From contig JAPLKN010000146.1 of the NCBI GenBank assembly GCA_026388075.1, positions 1 through 38,949 of the forward strand: 38,949 nt of DNA, in the 5' to 3' direction. The stretch is from Elusimicrobiota bacterium (GTDB taxonomy: Bacteria > Elusimicrobiota > Endomicrobiia > Endomicrobiales > JAPLKN01). Numbering within the stretch: position 1 is the first letter of the stretch; every line of letters begins with the position of its first letter. The translations under genes were made by a program, and so were the position numbers. This document shows positions 16,005-23,262 of the stretch, piece after piece. The notes under the pieces were generated by a model. It searched no databases and was not told where the DNA came from. It saw nothing but the letters and a program-made list of their open reading frames with translations.

Positions 16005-17918
16005 TTATCTGTATTTTTTCCACAATTTTTGATATTCAAAATATGCAGGCCTAATCTGCCTTAAAAACGGGCTTTGTGAGCCATCGCCCTGTGTTGTAAG
16101 GCCCAAGAATTCTTCATAGCTCCAGCCGTCCAAAAACGGCGCTCCGAACTGCCCTATTTTATCCTGAATATAAGGGGAAAATTCCGGCGGGGGCCCGGCT
16201 TTCCACCATTCATCTGCCCATTCAAAAACAATGCCTCCCAAAGCATTTCCTTCTCCGCTACCTGCAAAATTATTCTCAAGATCAATCCAGTTACTGCGGT
16301 GATATTTTGCCTGGGCTGCCTCCGCGCGCACCTGATCCCACAATTTATGGGATGAGGAACATCCGTATTCGGTTATCAATACCGGCCTGTCAAAAGCATT
16401 TTTTACATCCCAAAAAAGATTTCCGAATCCCTGATCGCCCCTGTAAGCATTGCATCCGAATACATCTAATTCGGGAGCCTTTGCAGCGCAGATATCCAGA
16501 TAGAGCAAATCTCCGTTACAAACCGAGACCGGCCTTTGCTGAGGATCTAAAGTTTTGATCAATCTTACCGCTTCGTTTAAGAATTGATAATAGGCTTCCG
16601 GCTGAATCTTTGCCCTGCATCCCGAACCGGCGCTTTTACCGGGGATGCCCGGAGCGCCGTAGTTATTTTCATTGCCCAGAACCCACATTAAAATATAAGG
16701 TTTATCCTTGTACTCCTCAACCATCTGCCTGACGCTGTTAAGCATATTCTGGCGATGTTCCGTATTGGTATAGTCAGTCCCGTAATACCATTCCGCGCCC
16801 GAACCGGCGCAATACATGCCAAGAAAATCTCCCATAAGATACATAAATCCGTACTTTTTATACCCTTCCATCAGAAGATCGTCATTGAAGCCTCCGTGAT
16901 GGTACAGCCTTATAGTATTTACTCCCAAATCTTTCATAAGTTTGAAATCGCCTACAGCCTTTTCGTCTTTATCCTGTTTATTGTTTCTATTTCTGTCAAC
17001 AAAAGCTTCATAAGGACCGTCAATAATCCCGTTTTTATTATAATCCGCCCACATCCAGTCTCTTGACGGGTTCAATGTTCCGTTATCCGGGCTCAAGCCC
17101 ACTTTATTGGGAGAATATGCCACACCGCGTATATAATAAGGTTTGCTATTAACAAATAACTGCCAGTGTTTATTTGAAAATTTCGCCAGTTTTACATCTC
17201 CCTTTCCAATAAGCTTTACTATTTCAAGCTTGTCAAATTCTATTTTTTTCTCTTCCTGAGGAGCTCCTATTGCGATTTTGCCGGGATTAATAAGGAATAT
17301 GTCGTTTCCTCTTCTTGTATCAAAACTGTTTAGAGCCTTTATATATGCTCCTTCCAGATGTACTCCCAGATCGGGATTTTCTCTCATCAAAAATTTTATT
17401 CTGTCAACTGCGACCGGCCCGATATACCACATTGTTCCCCAGTAAGTCATACCGGTTGACTTTGGGAAATGAACAATAATAGCGTAATATGCTTTTATGG
17501 CGTGCCTTAAATTGCCCGAACGCTCCAATGCAAGAGCCGTATAATACAATTTTACACCCGGATCATCCTGAACAGTTGCCCATTTATAGAAGTTATATTG
17601 ATAACTGTCAGTATTTACAAAATTCCACTGGCTTCCTTCAAGTTTTCCTTCTTTTTTTGCTTTTTTAAATACCGGGTCCCGCAAAATACTTACAACATTT
17701 GGAAATATGCCTTCGCCGACTGCTACTTTCAATCCGGCAGGATCACTCATTTTATATTGATATTTTTCTGTCCCGGCTCCGATAAAAGTTCCGTATTTTG
17801 AGTAGTCTACGATATCTTCCGTTCCTTTGTCGTAAAGTTCAAATGCTGCGGCAAAAATATTAGAAAAAGACCCACACAGAAAACAAAAAACTACGAACGA
17901 CAAATAACGAAAAAACAT
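16005..17918 (-). CDS. Secreted clan GH-A glycosidase with EF-hand-like loops
   Basis: 637 aa. The start is ATG at 17918, five bases after GGAGG; an in-frame TTG at 17930 would place that ribosome site inside the gene. Signal peptide about 1-23 (YLSFVVFCFLCGSFSNIFA). A helical N-terminal region (about 80-200) includes a TPR-like ALALERSGNLRHAIKAYYAI. Then WQLFVNSKPYYIRGVAYSP opens a TIM barrel related to GH2/GH72-like enzymes: LGVNTIRLYHH, the acid/base Glu in MWVLGNENNYG (near residue 414) and the nucleophile Glu in PVLITEYGCSS (near 515). An insert near 290-320 has two calcium-loop motifs, DYNKNGIID and DRNRNNKQDKDE. Probably a retaining beta-glycosidase or transglycosylase acting on extracellular glycan; the substrate is unknown. 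A TATAAT lies 30 bases upstream, without a clear -35. Confidence 0.7.
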   Translation of the reverse strand: MFFRYLSFVVFCFLCGSFSNIFAAAFELYDKGTEDIVDYSKYGTFIGAGTEKYQYKMSDPAGLKVAVGEGIFPNVVSILRDPVFKKAKKEGKLEGSQWNFVNTDSYQYNFYKWATVQDDPGVKLYYTALALERSGNLRHAIKAYYAIIVHFPKSTGMTYWGTMWYIGPVAVDRIKFLMRENPDLGVHLEGAYIKALNSFDTRRGNDIFLINPGKIAIGAPQEEKKIEFDKLEIVKLIGKGDVKLAKFSNKHWQLFVNSKPYYIRGVAYSPNKVGLSPDNGTLNPSRDWMWADYNKNGIIDGPYEAFVDRNRNNKQDKDEKAVGDFKLMKDLGVNTIRLYHHGGFNDDLLMEGYKKYGFMYLMGDFLGMYCAGSGAEWYYGTDYTNTEHRQNMLNSVRQMVEEYKDKPYILMWVLGNENNYGAPGIPGKSAGSGCRAKIQPEAYYQFLNEAVRLIKTLDPQQRPVSVCNGDLLYLDICAAKAPELDVFGCNAYRGDQGFGNLFWDVKNAFDRPVLITEYGCSSSHKLWDQVRAEAAQAKYHRSNWIDLENNFAGSGEGNALGGIVFEWADEWWKAGPPPEFSPYIQDKIGQFGAPFLDGWSYEEFLGLTTQGDGSQSPFLRQIRPAYFEYQKLWKKYR

Positions 17919-17980
17919 CGTATCCTCCAATTTTTTTATTTCATTAATTATACGGCTGGAAATTTTAAGAGAATTCTATA

Positions 17981-18052
17981 TAGGCGAGACTGGGCTTGAA
18001 CCAGCGACCCCTTCCTTGTAAGGGAAGTGCTCTTCCACTGAGCTACTCGCCT
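17981..18052 (-). tRNA. tRNA-Val (TAC)
   Basis: Reverse-strand cloverleaf: acceptor AGGCGAG/CTCGCCT, discriminator A, D arm GCTC-AGTGGAA-GAGC, anticodon stem CTTCC/GGAAG around CTTACAA (anticodon TAC), T arm with TTCAAGC. It is 72 nt long and CCA is not encoded. It lies 62 bases upstream of the glycosidase start on the same strand. Confidence 0.9.
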
Positions 18053-18140
18053 AAAAAAACAGAATAAAACAGGTTAAGGTTTAGATTAAGAAAGACAATT
18101 AACGAACCTCCGCCAGGTCCGCCCCCAAATCCCCCTTATT

Positions 18141-18206
18141 CCCCCTTTTCAAAGGGGGATATTATTAACAACCCCGCAAGCAGAGAGAATTGTCAAGTTA
18201 AATTTT
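18141..18206. repeat. REP-like hairpin plus dispersed repeat (copy 2)
   Basis: CCCCCTTTTCAAAGGGGG (18141-18158) forms a compact hairpin, followed by CCCCGCA (18172) and GAATTGTCAAGTTAAATTT ending at 18205. Same order as the copy at 15847-15975. Confidence 0.55.
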
Positions 18207-18281
18207 CTTTATTACTTAAAAAAAGAACAAGCGATTTTATCAAATTAGCTGATTTTATGTCAAACTTTCTGACTATAGTTA

Positions 18282-18389
18282 TAAGTGGTAAGCGGTAAGG
18301 TGTAAGCTAAAGCCTTCTTTTGCTTCAAACTTAATCCTTATCCCTTACCACTTACCCCTTATCTCTTATCACTTAACACTTACCCCTTA
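18282..18389. repeat. Opposed heptanucleotide arrays (TAAGNGN)
   Basis: The plus strand carries about four units (TAAGTGG, TAAGCGG, TAAGGTG) at 18282-18306. The minus strand carries eight units plus a final TAAG at exact 7-nt spacing between 18330 and 18389. The two arms can pair into a long hairpin. These, the terminator at 18413-18454 and the dispersed repeat explain most of the 483-bp gap 18053-18535. Confidence 0.75.
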
Positions 18390-18412
18390 CTACTGTCTCT
18401 CATATAAACTAA

Positions 18413-18454
18413 AAGAACCCTTATCTGAACTTTGCAGAATAGAAAAGGGCTCTT
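18413..18454 (-). terminator. Terminator-like hairpin after the small basic protein gene
   Basis: On the minus strand AAGAGCCCTT (18445-18454) pairs with AAGGGTTCTT (18413-18422), ten pairs with one G-U, followed by TTAGTTTAT. It lies about 80 bases past the stop of the 80-aa gene. Confidence 0.5.
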
Positions 18455-18535
18455 TAGAAATTCTTTTGATTCATATAGCCTGAGGTTCAAACCCTGAATG
18501 TTTAAGGTCCCTCAATGACCAATGACAATCAAATA

Positions 18536-18778
18536 TTATTTTTTCTTTTTCTTTTTGCCGCGGCGAACCATCTTTGCGCGGGAAACATCACCTGATTTGT
18601 CCAAGAAATAGAGATATCCATCCTGTTTCTTTACTCCCACTTTCTTAACTTTCTCGGTTTTCCCACCTTTTTTTCCGCCACGAGCCATTTTTGCTCTTGA
18701 CACATCACCTTGTTTGTCGATGAAATAAAGGTAACCGTCTTGTCTTTTTACTCCTGCTTTCGCAACTTTTTCTGCCAT
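18536..18778 (-). CDS. Small basic protein made of two copies of a GYLYF-DK-GDVSRAKM repeat
   Basis: 80 aa, very Lys-rich. Residues 3-37 and 42-76 are near-identical repeats with the core QDGYLYFIDKQGDVSRAKM / QDGYLYFLDKSGDVSRAKM, each ending in RGGKK or RRGKK; the C-terminus is poly-Lys. I recall similar small proteins from uncultured phyla but know no function. The charge suggests nucleic-acid binding, and the strand-turn-strand repeat may be a tiny beta unit. Expression signals are unusually good: TTGACG-17-TAGAAT promoter, AAGGAGGTGAA ribosome site nine bases from the ATG, and a hairpin terminator. It therefore looks like a highly expressed single-gene unit. Hypothetical, but certainly a gene. 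Confidence 0.8.
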   Translation of the reverse strand: MAEKVAKAGVKRQDGYLYFIDKQGDVSRAKMARGGKKGGKTEKVKKVGVKKQDGYLYFLDKSGDVSRAKMVRRGKKKKKK

Positions 18779-18835
18779 CTTTATTCACCTCCTTTTTTTT
18801 TAATTTTGAGCAAATAAATTACACTCTCGGCCAAT

Positions 18836-18864
18836 ATTCTACAGTTTATATTCTGTTTCGTCAA
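18836..18864 (-). promoter_or_regulatory. Promoter of the small basic protein gene
   Basis: TTGACG (18859-18864), a 17-base spacer and TAGAAT (18836-18841) on the minus strand, with the start about 50 bases before the ATG at 18778. Confidence 0.65.
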
Positions 18865-18894
18865 GCCCTCAACGATAATTTAATAAACAAGCTA

Positions 18895-19149
18895 TCATTT
18901 CTCGTATATATTTTTATTTTCGCCGAATAACGGCATTACAGATTCTTCTTTAACAGTAATTATTTTTTCTTTGAGCCAGGCATCAATAACTTCTTTTGAA
19001 AATCTGTATTGCCTGCCTATGCGGGATGCGGGAATTTTTTTGTTTCTTATTAGGTTATAAATTTTTGATTTGCCTATTCCTAGGTATTCGGAGAGTTCTT
19101 TGATGTCCATTACTTCTTTAACTTCATTTTGCTGGATTCGATTTTCCAT
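18895..19149 (-). CDS. Excisionase/MerR-type helix-turn-helix DNA-binding protein
   Basis: 84 aa. Residues 14-62 (MDIKELSEYLGIGKSKIYNLIRNKKIPASRIGRQYRFSKEVIDAWL, written in two motifs) form the HTH_17 fold: helix-turn-helix ELSEYLGIGKSKIYNLI, then the wing RIGRQYRFS. Proteins of this excisionase family act as recombination directionality factors or small regulators. No integrase or phage gene is nearby, so a regulatory role is as likely as excision. Start: ATG at 19149, 35 bases after a predicted transcription start. Whether it controls the adjacent small-protein or typA genes is unknown. The C-terminal 20 residues are unremarkable. Confidence 0.75.
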   Translation of the reverse strand: MENRIQQNEVKEVMDIKELSEYLGIGKSKIYNLIRNKKIPASRIGRQYRFSKEVIDAWLKEKIITVKEESVMPLFGENKNIYEK

Positions 19150-19190
19150 ATTTTACCAAATTATGCTAAGTTTTTCTATATTGCGTTAAA

Positions 19191-19219
19191 ATTTTACATT
19201 ATCTTCCACCTTTTGTCAA
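19191..19219 (-). promoter_or_regulatory. Promoter of the HTH gene
   Basis: TTGACA (19214-19219), a 17-base spacer and TAAAAT (19191-19196) on the minus strand, located between the typA stop and the HTH start. Confidence 0.65.
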
Positions 19220-19238
19220 GTACTAGCGCATATTTTTT

Positions 19239-21065
19239 TTATAATGAAGCGTTGTTCTCACTTTTTTTAGCGCGTTTTCTAACCAATTCGTTAAGTTCCG
19301 CTTTTCGTATGCGTATTGATTTGGGAGTAACTTCCACAAGCTCGTCATCATTAATGTATGCAATGCATTTTTCAAGGGACATATTTTCTGCAGGTGTAAG
19401 AATAATATTGTCATCGGACCCGGCAGCCCGCATATTGGTAAGTTTTTTGCCTTTGCAGGGATTTACAACTAAATCGTTTTCCCGGGAATGCTCGCCGATA
19501 ATCTGGCCTCCGTAAACATTTTCACCGGGCCCCAAAAAAAGTTTTCCCCGATCCTGCAAATTGAACAATGCGTACCCTGCGGTCGTTCCCTTTTCCATTG
19601 CAATAAGCACCCCGTTAATCCTATTTATAATATCTCCGGCATATTCATCGTATTCCAGAAAAATATAATTCATTAATCCCGTGCCGCGGGTATCGGTCAT
19701 AAAATCCGATTTAAAACCCAAAAGGCCTCGGGTTGGAATTTTAAATCTTAGCCGGACCATATTGCCGTCCTGATGCATATCCATCATCCGCCCTTTTCGG
19801 CCGTTTACATTTGCGATAACGTTGCCCAGATATTTTTCTTCAATATCTAATATCAGTTCCTCATAAGGTTCAGTAATTACGCCGTCTTTTTCATGAAAAA
19901 TTGCATGCGGCCGTGTGACCTGAAATTCATATCCTTCGCGCCGCATTTTTTCAATCAATATTGAAAGATGAAGTTCTCCCCGGCCGGAAACCTTATAACC
20001 TACTGCGTCAGGCAAGTCCTCAACCAAAAGCGCGATATCGGACAAAGTTTCGCGAAACAGGCGTTCCCGAAGATGGCGGGATGTTACATAGGTTCCTTCT
20101 TTTCCTGAAAAAGGAGAATCATTCGGTATGAAATTCATAGTAATCGTAGGAGGGTCCATTCCCATTGGAGGAAGAGGTATCGGGTTTAAAGGGTCGGTCA
20201 GAGTTTCGCCGACAGTAATTTCATCCATTCCCGCAACCGCAACTATTTCTCCTGTGCCTGCGATATCAGTTTCTTTCATTTGGTTTCCATAATAACGGTA
20301 TACTTTGGTGATGCGGGCAGGAACTATTTTTCCGCCGCGTTCCACAACCACAACATCTTTATTGATATTGAGTTTTCCTGAAGTAATTTTTCCGGTGGCA
20401 AGCCGCCCCAGAAAAGGAGAATACCCGATTGAACTGACAAGCATCTGCAGAGGCCCCTCGGGGTCGCCTTTTGGAGCCGGAATGCAATTTATAATTTTTT
20501 CGTAAAGCGGCTCCATGGATTTTCCCTGTTCGCGGTAATTGTTCATCGCATAGCCGTCGCGAGCCGAAGCATAAACTAGAGGAAAATCAAGAAGATGTTC
20601 CGGCGCGTGAAGCTTAATAAAAAGTTCAAGAACCTGGTCAACTGTCCACTCGCACCGCGCCGTTGGCTTATCTACCTTATTTATTACAACTATAACAGGG
20701 AGGTTTAACGCAAGGGCTTTTTTCAATACAAAATAGGTCTGCGGCATGGGCCCTTCAGCGGCATCAACCAGCAGCAAAACCCCGTCAGCCATTTTTAATA
20801 CTCGTTCAACCTGCCCGCCGAAATCCGCGTGCCCTGGCGTATCAATGATATTTACAAAATAGTCTTTATAGGTAAAAAGACCGTTCTTTGAAGATATTGT
20901 TATTCCGCGCTCGCGCTCAAGGTCCATGGAATCCATCAGCCGTTCTTCCAGCATTTGGTTATCGCGGAACATTCCGCATTGTTTGAACAGCTGGTCCACA
21001 AGCGTAGTTTTTCCGTGGTCAACATGGGCAATGATAGCGATGTTTCGTATTTTATTCTGTTCCAT
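19239..21065 (-). CDS. typA: Translational GTPase TypA/BipA
   Basis: 608 aa, full length for TypA/BipA, a ribosome-associated GTPase of the EF-G/LepA superfamily involved in 50S assembly and stress adaptation. G1 is AHVDHGKTT (13-21), switch I RERGITI (51-57), G3 DTPGH (75-79), G4 NKVDK (129-133), followed by EF-Tu domain 2, an EF-G-like domain V and the TypA-specific C-terminal domain ([55 protein letters not shown]). The C-terminus ends in a basic tail. All key residues are intact. The leader upstream of the ATG consists of consecutive hairpins (21072-21287) and lacks a strong ribosome site. Nearby genes do not suggest an operon. Confidence 0.97.
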   Translation of the reverse strand: MEQNKIRNIAIIAHVDHGKTTLVDQLFKQCGMFRDNQMLEERLMDSMDLERERGITISSKNGLFTYKDYFVNIIDTPGHADFGGQVERVLKMADGVLLLVDAAEGPMPQTYFVLKKALALNLPVIVVINKVDKPTARCEWTVDQVLELFIKLHAPEHLLDFPLVYASARDGYAMNNYREQGKSMEPLYEKIINCIPAPKGDPEGPLQMLVSSIGYSPFLGRLATGKITSGKLNINKDVVVVERGGKIVPARITKVYRYYGNQMKETDIAGTGEIVAVAGMDEITVGETLTDPLNPIPLPPMGMDPPTITMNFIPNDSPFSGKEGTYVTSRHLRERLFRETLSDIALLVEDLPDAVGYKVSGRGELHLSILIEKMRREGYEFQVTRPHAIFHEKDGVITEPYEELILDIEEKYLGNVIANVNGRKGRMMDMHQDGNMVRLRFKIPTRGLLGFKSDFMTDTRGTGLMNYIFLEYDEYAGDIINRINGVLIAMEKGTTAGYALFNLQDRGKLFLGPGENVYGGQIIGEHSRENDLVVNPCKGKKLTNMRAAGSDDNIILTPAENMSLEKCIAYINDDELVEVTPKSIRIRKAELNELVRKRAKKSENNASL

Positions 21066-21071
21066 AGTTTT

Positions 21072-21287
21072 AACCTAGATTTTTCATAGAAAAATCTGCA
21101 CGAAGTGCCGCACCATTCAAAAACATTGAAAAATGAAGCGTTTCAAGGAAACAACAGTTGAAAATAATGCAAACATTTTCGTTGAGCACCTTTCTAATGG
21201 TGCGGGGTTAACCCAGCTCGTTGAAAACGGGCTGTCCCTTCGGGACAAATTTTGCAATCTGTCGCAAAATTTGGGTTTAAAAAAGGT
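21072..21287. repeat. Chain of hairpins in the typA upstream region
   Basis: At least five inverted repeats occur in 216 bp: AGATTTTTC-ATA-GAAAAATCT (21077-21097), GCAC-GAA-GTGC, CCGCACCATT (21108-21117) with AATGGTGCGG (21196-21205), CAGCTCGTT-GAA-AACGGGCTG, GTCCC-TTC-GGGAC and AAATTTTGC with GCAAAATTT. It may be a structured typA leader RNA or a miniature mobile element. Between 21290 and 21466 I see nothing further. Confidence 0.5.
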
Positions 21288-21466
21288 TAAGCTCAAGCTT
21301 TGGTTTAGATGAATAAACCGCTTTGCAAATGCGAAATTATTAATCTTTATCTGGTATTTTTTGGGTTGGAAGGAAAGTTATCTTCTCTTTATGAAATTCA
21401 GCCAAAACCAGAGGAAACCGCTTGAGGCTTTTAAATATTATAGCAAATTTCTAAAACTTTTGCTTT

Positions 21467-21717
21467 ACCCCGTTAGAAACAGTTAAACAAACTTTAATTT
21501 CCAAAACTGTGAAAAGCTATATTCATTGTCTTATTATATTCCTTATTTCTTCTTAATGTTACGCTGTTTCTAACGGGGTAAACCCATCAGAAACAGTTAA
21601 ACAAACTTTAATTTCAACAGTTAAACAAACTTTAATTTCCAAAACTGTGAAAAGCTAAATTCGTTGTCTTATTATATTCCTTATTTCTTCTTAATGTTAC
21701 GCTGTTTCTAACGGGGT
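21467..21717. repeat. Tandemly duplicated 100-bp element with 16-bp inverted ends
   Basis: Copy 1 (21467-21579) is bounded by ACCCCGTTAGAAACAG and its exact complement CTGTTTCTAACGGGGT. A 100-bp core (21480-21579) recurs at 21618-21717 with two mismatches and the same right end. Between them lies a third, partial start (21591-21615), so a 24-25-bp unit is also in tandem. Non-coding and MITE-like. Confidence 0.7.
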
Positions 21718-21745
21718 TTACTTTTTCCAGTTATAAACGTATAAT
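21717..21745 (+). promoter_or_regulatory. Promoter of the DEAD-box helicase gene
   Basis: TTTACT (21717-21722), a 17-base spacer and TATAAT (21740-21745). The ATG at 21753 lies seven bases after the -10, where transcription should start. Confidence 0.5.
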
Positions 21746-21752
21746 GTGTCCC

Positions 21753-23048
21753 ATGAATAATAACTTGCCTAATAATTTTTACGGTCTCGGGATAGCTCCC
21801 GGCCTGCTAGACAAAATAAGCAAGCTTGGATTTACCACGCCCACTCCCATTCAATACAAAGCAATACCCATAGCTATAGAAGGGAAAGATGTAATAGGCA
21901 TCGCGCAGACCGGCACCGGAAAAACAATAGCCTTTGCCATACCCATGATACAGCAGTTAGCCCAGAAAAAAGGGCGCGGATTGGTACTGGTTCCTACGCG
22001 CGAGCTTGCCATACAGGTGAATGATGCCATAAGAAAACTTGCTCCGGCATTTGCTATTGAAACCGTTGTCTTGATTGGCGGAGAATCTATGATGATGCAG
22101 GTTCTTGCTTTAAGAAAAAATCCGCGCATAATAGTTGCAACGCCAGGGCGTTTGCTGGATCATGTAGGCCAGCAAAGAATTCGGCTTGACGATGTAAACA
22201 TTCTTGTGCTTGACGAGGCAGACCGCATGCTGGATATGGGCTTTGCGCCGCAGATTGAAAGGATTCTTCGCGTTGTGCCCAAGAACAGGCAGACAATGCT
22301 TTTTTCAGCGACCATGCCGACCGAAATTCTCAGTATGGTTTCATCCCATATGAAACTCCCTGTGCGAACCGAAATAGCCCCGTCAGGAACAGCCGCGGAA
22401 GGAGTATCGCAAGAGATATTTGTAGTTAATTCTGCGTTAAAAGAGAAACTGCTTTTGGAATTGTTAAAAAAATATTCCGGCCCTATTTTACTTTTCAACA
22501 GAACAAAACGCGGAGCTTCCAAAAAAAGCAGGATGCTCAGAGAAAAAGACCACAGGGCGGCTGAAATTCATTCGGACCGGTCCCTTGCCCAAAGAAAAGA
22601 AGCGCTTGCAGGTTTCAAATCGGGGAAATATAGAATTCTTGTGGCAACTGACATTGCCGCAAGAGGAATTGATGTTAAGGGAATAGAGCTTGTTATTAAT
22701 TATGACCTTCCGGATGATCCGGGAAATTATGTTCACCGCATAGGCCGTACCGGCAGAGCCGGCCAGGTCGGGCACGCTATTTCGCTAGCCACGCCGGACC
22801 AGGGAAGGGACGTGCGCTCTATTGAAAAATTATTGAGAAAAACTATCCCTCTTGCCGAACACCCCGCACTCCCCAAAGAAACTTTTTCATTTTCGTCCGG
22901 GCCTTCTTTTTCAAGAAACCGCCCGCATTCGTTCGGCAAACCAAAAGGTTCTGCCTCCGGCTGGAATTCCCGCAGACGAAACCCTCCTTTTCACAAAAAA
23001 TTCCAAAAACATCATTCTTCAAACCCGTTTATTAAACAAGGGAAATGA
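21753..23048 (+). CDS. DEAD-box ATP-dependent RNA helicase (RhlE/DeaD type)
   Basis: About 431 aa, the only plus-strand gene. With numbering from the upstream ATG at 21744: Q motif FTTPTPIQ (30-37), motif I AQTGTGKT (54-61), Ia PTRELA (84-89), TPGR (133-136), DEAD (157-160), SAT (188-190), then the second RecA domain with ILVATDIAARGIDV and HRIGRTGRAG. The C-terminal 70 residues are basic, Ser/Pro/Arg-rich and likely bind RNA non-specifically. An ATG at 21744 overlaps the TATAAT, so the ATG at 21753 (MNNNLPNNFYGLG) is preferred; the mRNA would then be leaderless. All catalytic motifs are intact. A terminator follows directly. Role: RNA unwinding in ribosome assembly or decay. Confidence 0.93.
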   Translation: MNNNLPNNFYGLGIAPGLLDKISKLGFTTPTPIQYKAIPIAIEGKDVIGIAQTGTGKTIAFAIPMIQQLAQKKGRGLVLVPTRELAIQVNDAIRKLAPAFAIETVVLIGGESMMMQVLALRKNPRIIVATPGRLLDHVGQQRIRLDDVNILVLDEADRMLDMGFAPQIERILRVVPKNRQTMLFSATMPTEILSMVSSHMKLPVRTEIAPSGTAAEGVSQEIFVVNSALKEKLLLELLKKYSGPILLFNRTKRGASKKSRMLREKDHRAAEIHSDRSLAQRKEALAGFKSGKYRILVATDIAARGIDVKGIELVINYDLPDDPGNYVHRIGRTGRAGQVGHAISLATPDQGRDVRSIEKLLRKTIPLAEHPALPKETFSFSSGPSFSRNRPHSFGKPKGSASGWNSRRRNPPFHKKFQKHHSSNPFIKQGK

Positions 23049-23050
23049 GA

Positions 23051-23080
23051 AAAGCCGCCCAATAAAGAGCGGCTTTAATT
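23051..23080 (+). terminator. Rho-independent terminator of the helicase gene
   Basis: AAAGCCGC (23051-23058) pairs with GCGGCTTT (23069-23076), eight pairs with a 10-base loop, followed by AATTTTAAATT. It begins two bases after the stop codon. Confidence 0.75.
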
Positions 23081-23102
23081 TTAAATTCTATTAAAACTAG
23101 TT

Positions 23103-23165
23103 TTATTTTTTTGCAGATCTTAAATAAGCTTTCAATATTTTCTGTTCGTTAACCGGCTTGTCATA
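23103..23165 (-). pseudogene. C-terminal remnant of a response-regulator receiver domain
   Basis: The minus strand reads YDKPVNEQKILKAYLRSAKK and a TAA stop. DKPVNEQKIL is the usual K-P motif and last helix of CheY-like receiver domains (the conserved Lys-Pro near the end). Nothing upstream continues the domain; an inverted-repeat element begins five bases away. It appears to be a 20-codon relic cut off by the element or by a deletion. Short, so the identification is tentative. Confidence 0.4.
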
Positions 23166-23170
23166 GGTTG

Positions 23171-23254
23171 GGGGACGTAGTTAGATAATACGATATTCAG
23201 TTAAAATTTAAAACTATAACATAAATCAATATCTAAATATCTAACTACGTCCCC
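23171..23254. repeat. 84-bp inverted-repeat element (REPIN-like)
   Basis: The perfect 17-bp inverted ends are GGGGACGTAGTTAGATA (23171-23187) and its complement (23238-23254). The interior also has imperfect symmetry (TTAGATAATACGATATT versus AATATCTAAATATCTAA). It lies eight bases past the stop of the giant gene and could end its transcription. The GGGAC end resembles those at 1101-1860 and 9775-9840. Confidence 0.65.
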
Positions 23255-23262
23255 TAAATTGA

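Noticed and set aside
18282-18389. CRISPR-like array
   Set aside because: Units are contiguous 7-mers without spacers and no cas gene is present; it is a short tandem repeat.
18470-18510. tRNA T-loop-like GGTTCAAACCC
   Set aside because: No acceptor, D or anticodon arm can be formed around it.
21040-21080. Leaderless promoter for typA (TAGGTT six bases before the ATG)
   Set aside because: No -35 at the right distance and the site overlaps a hairpin stem; too weak to list.
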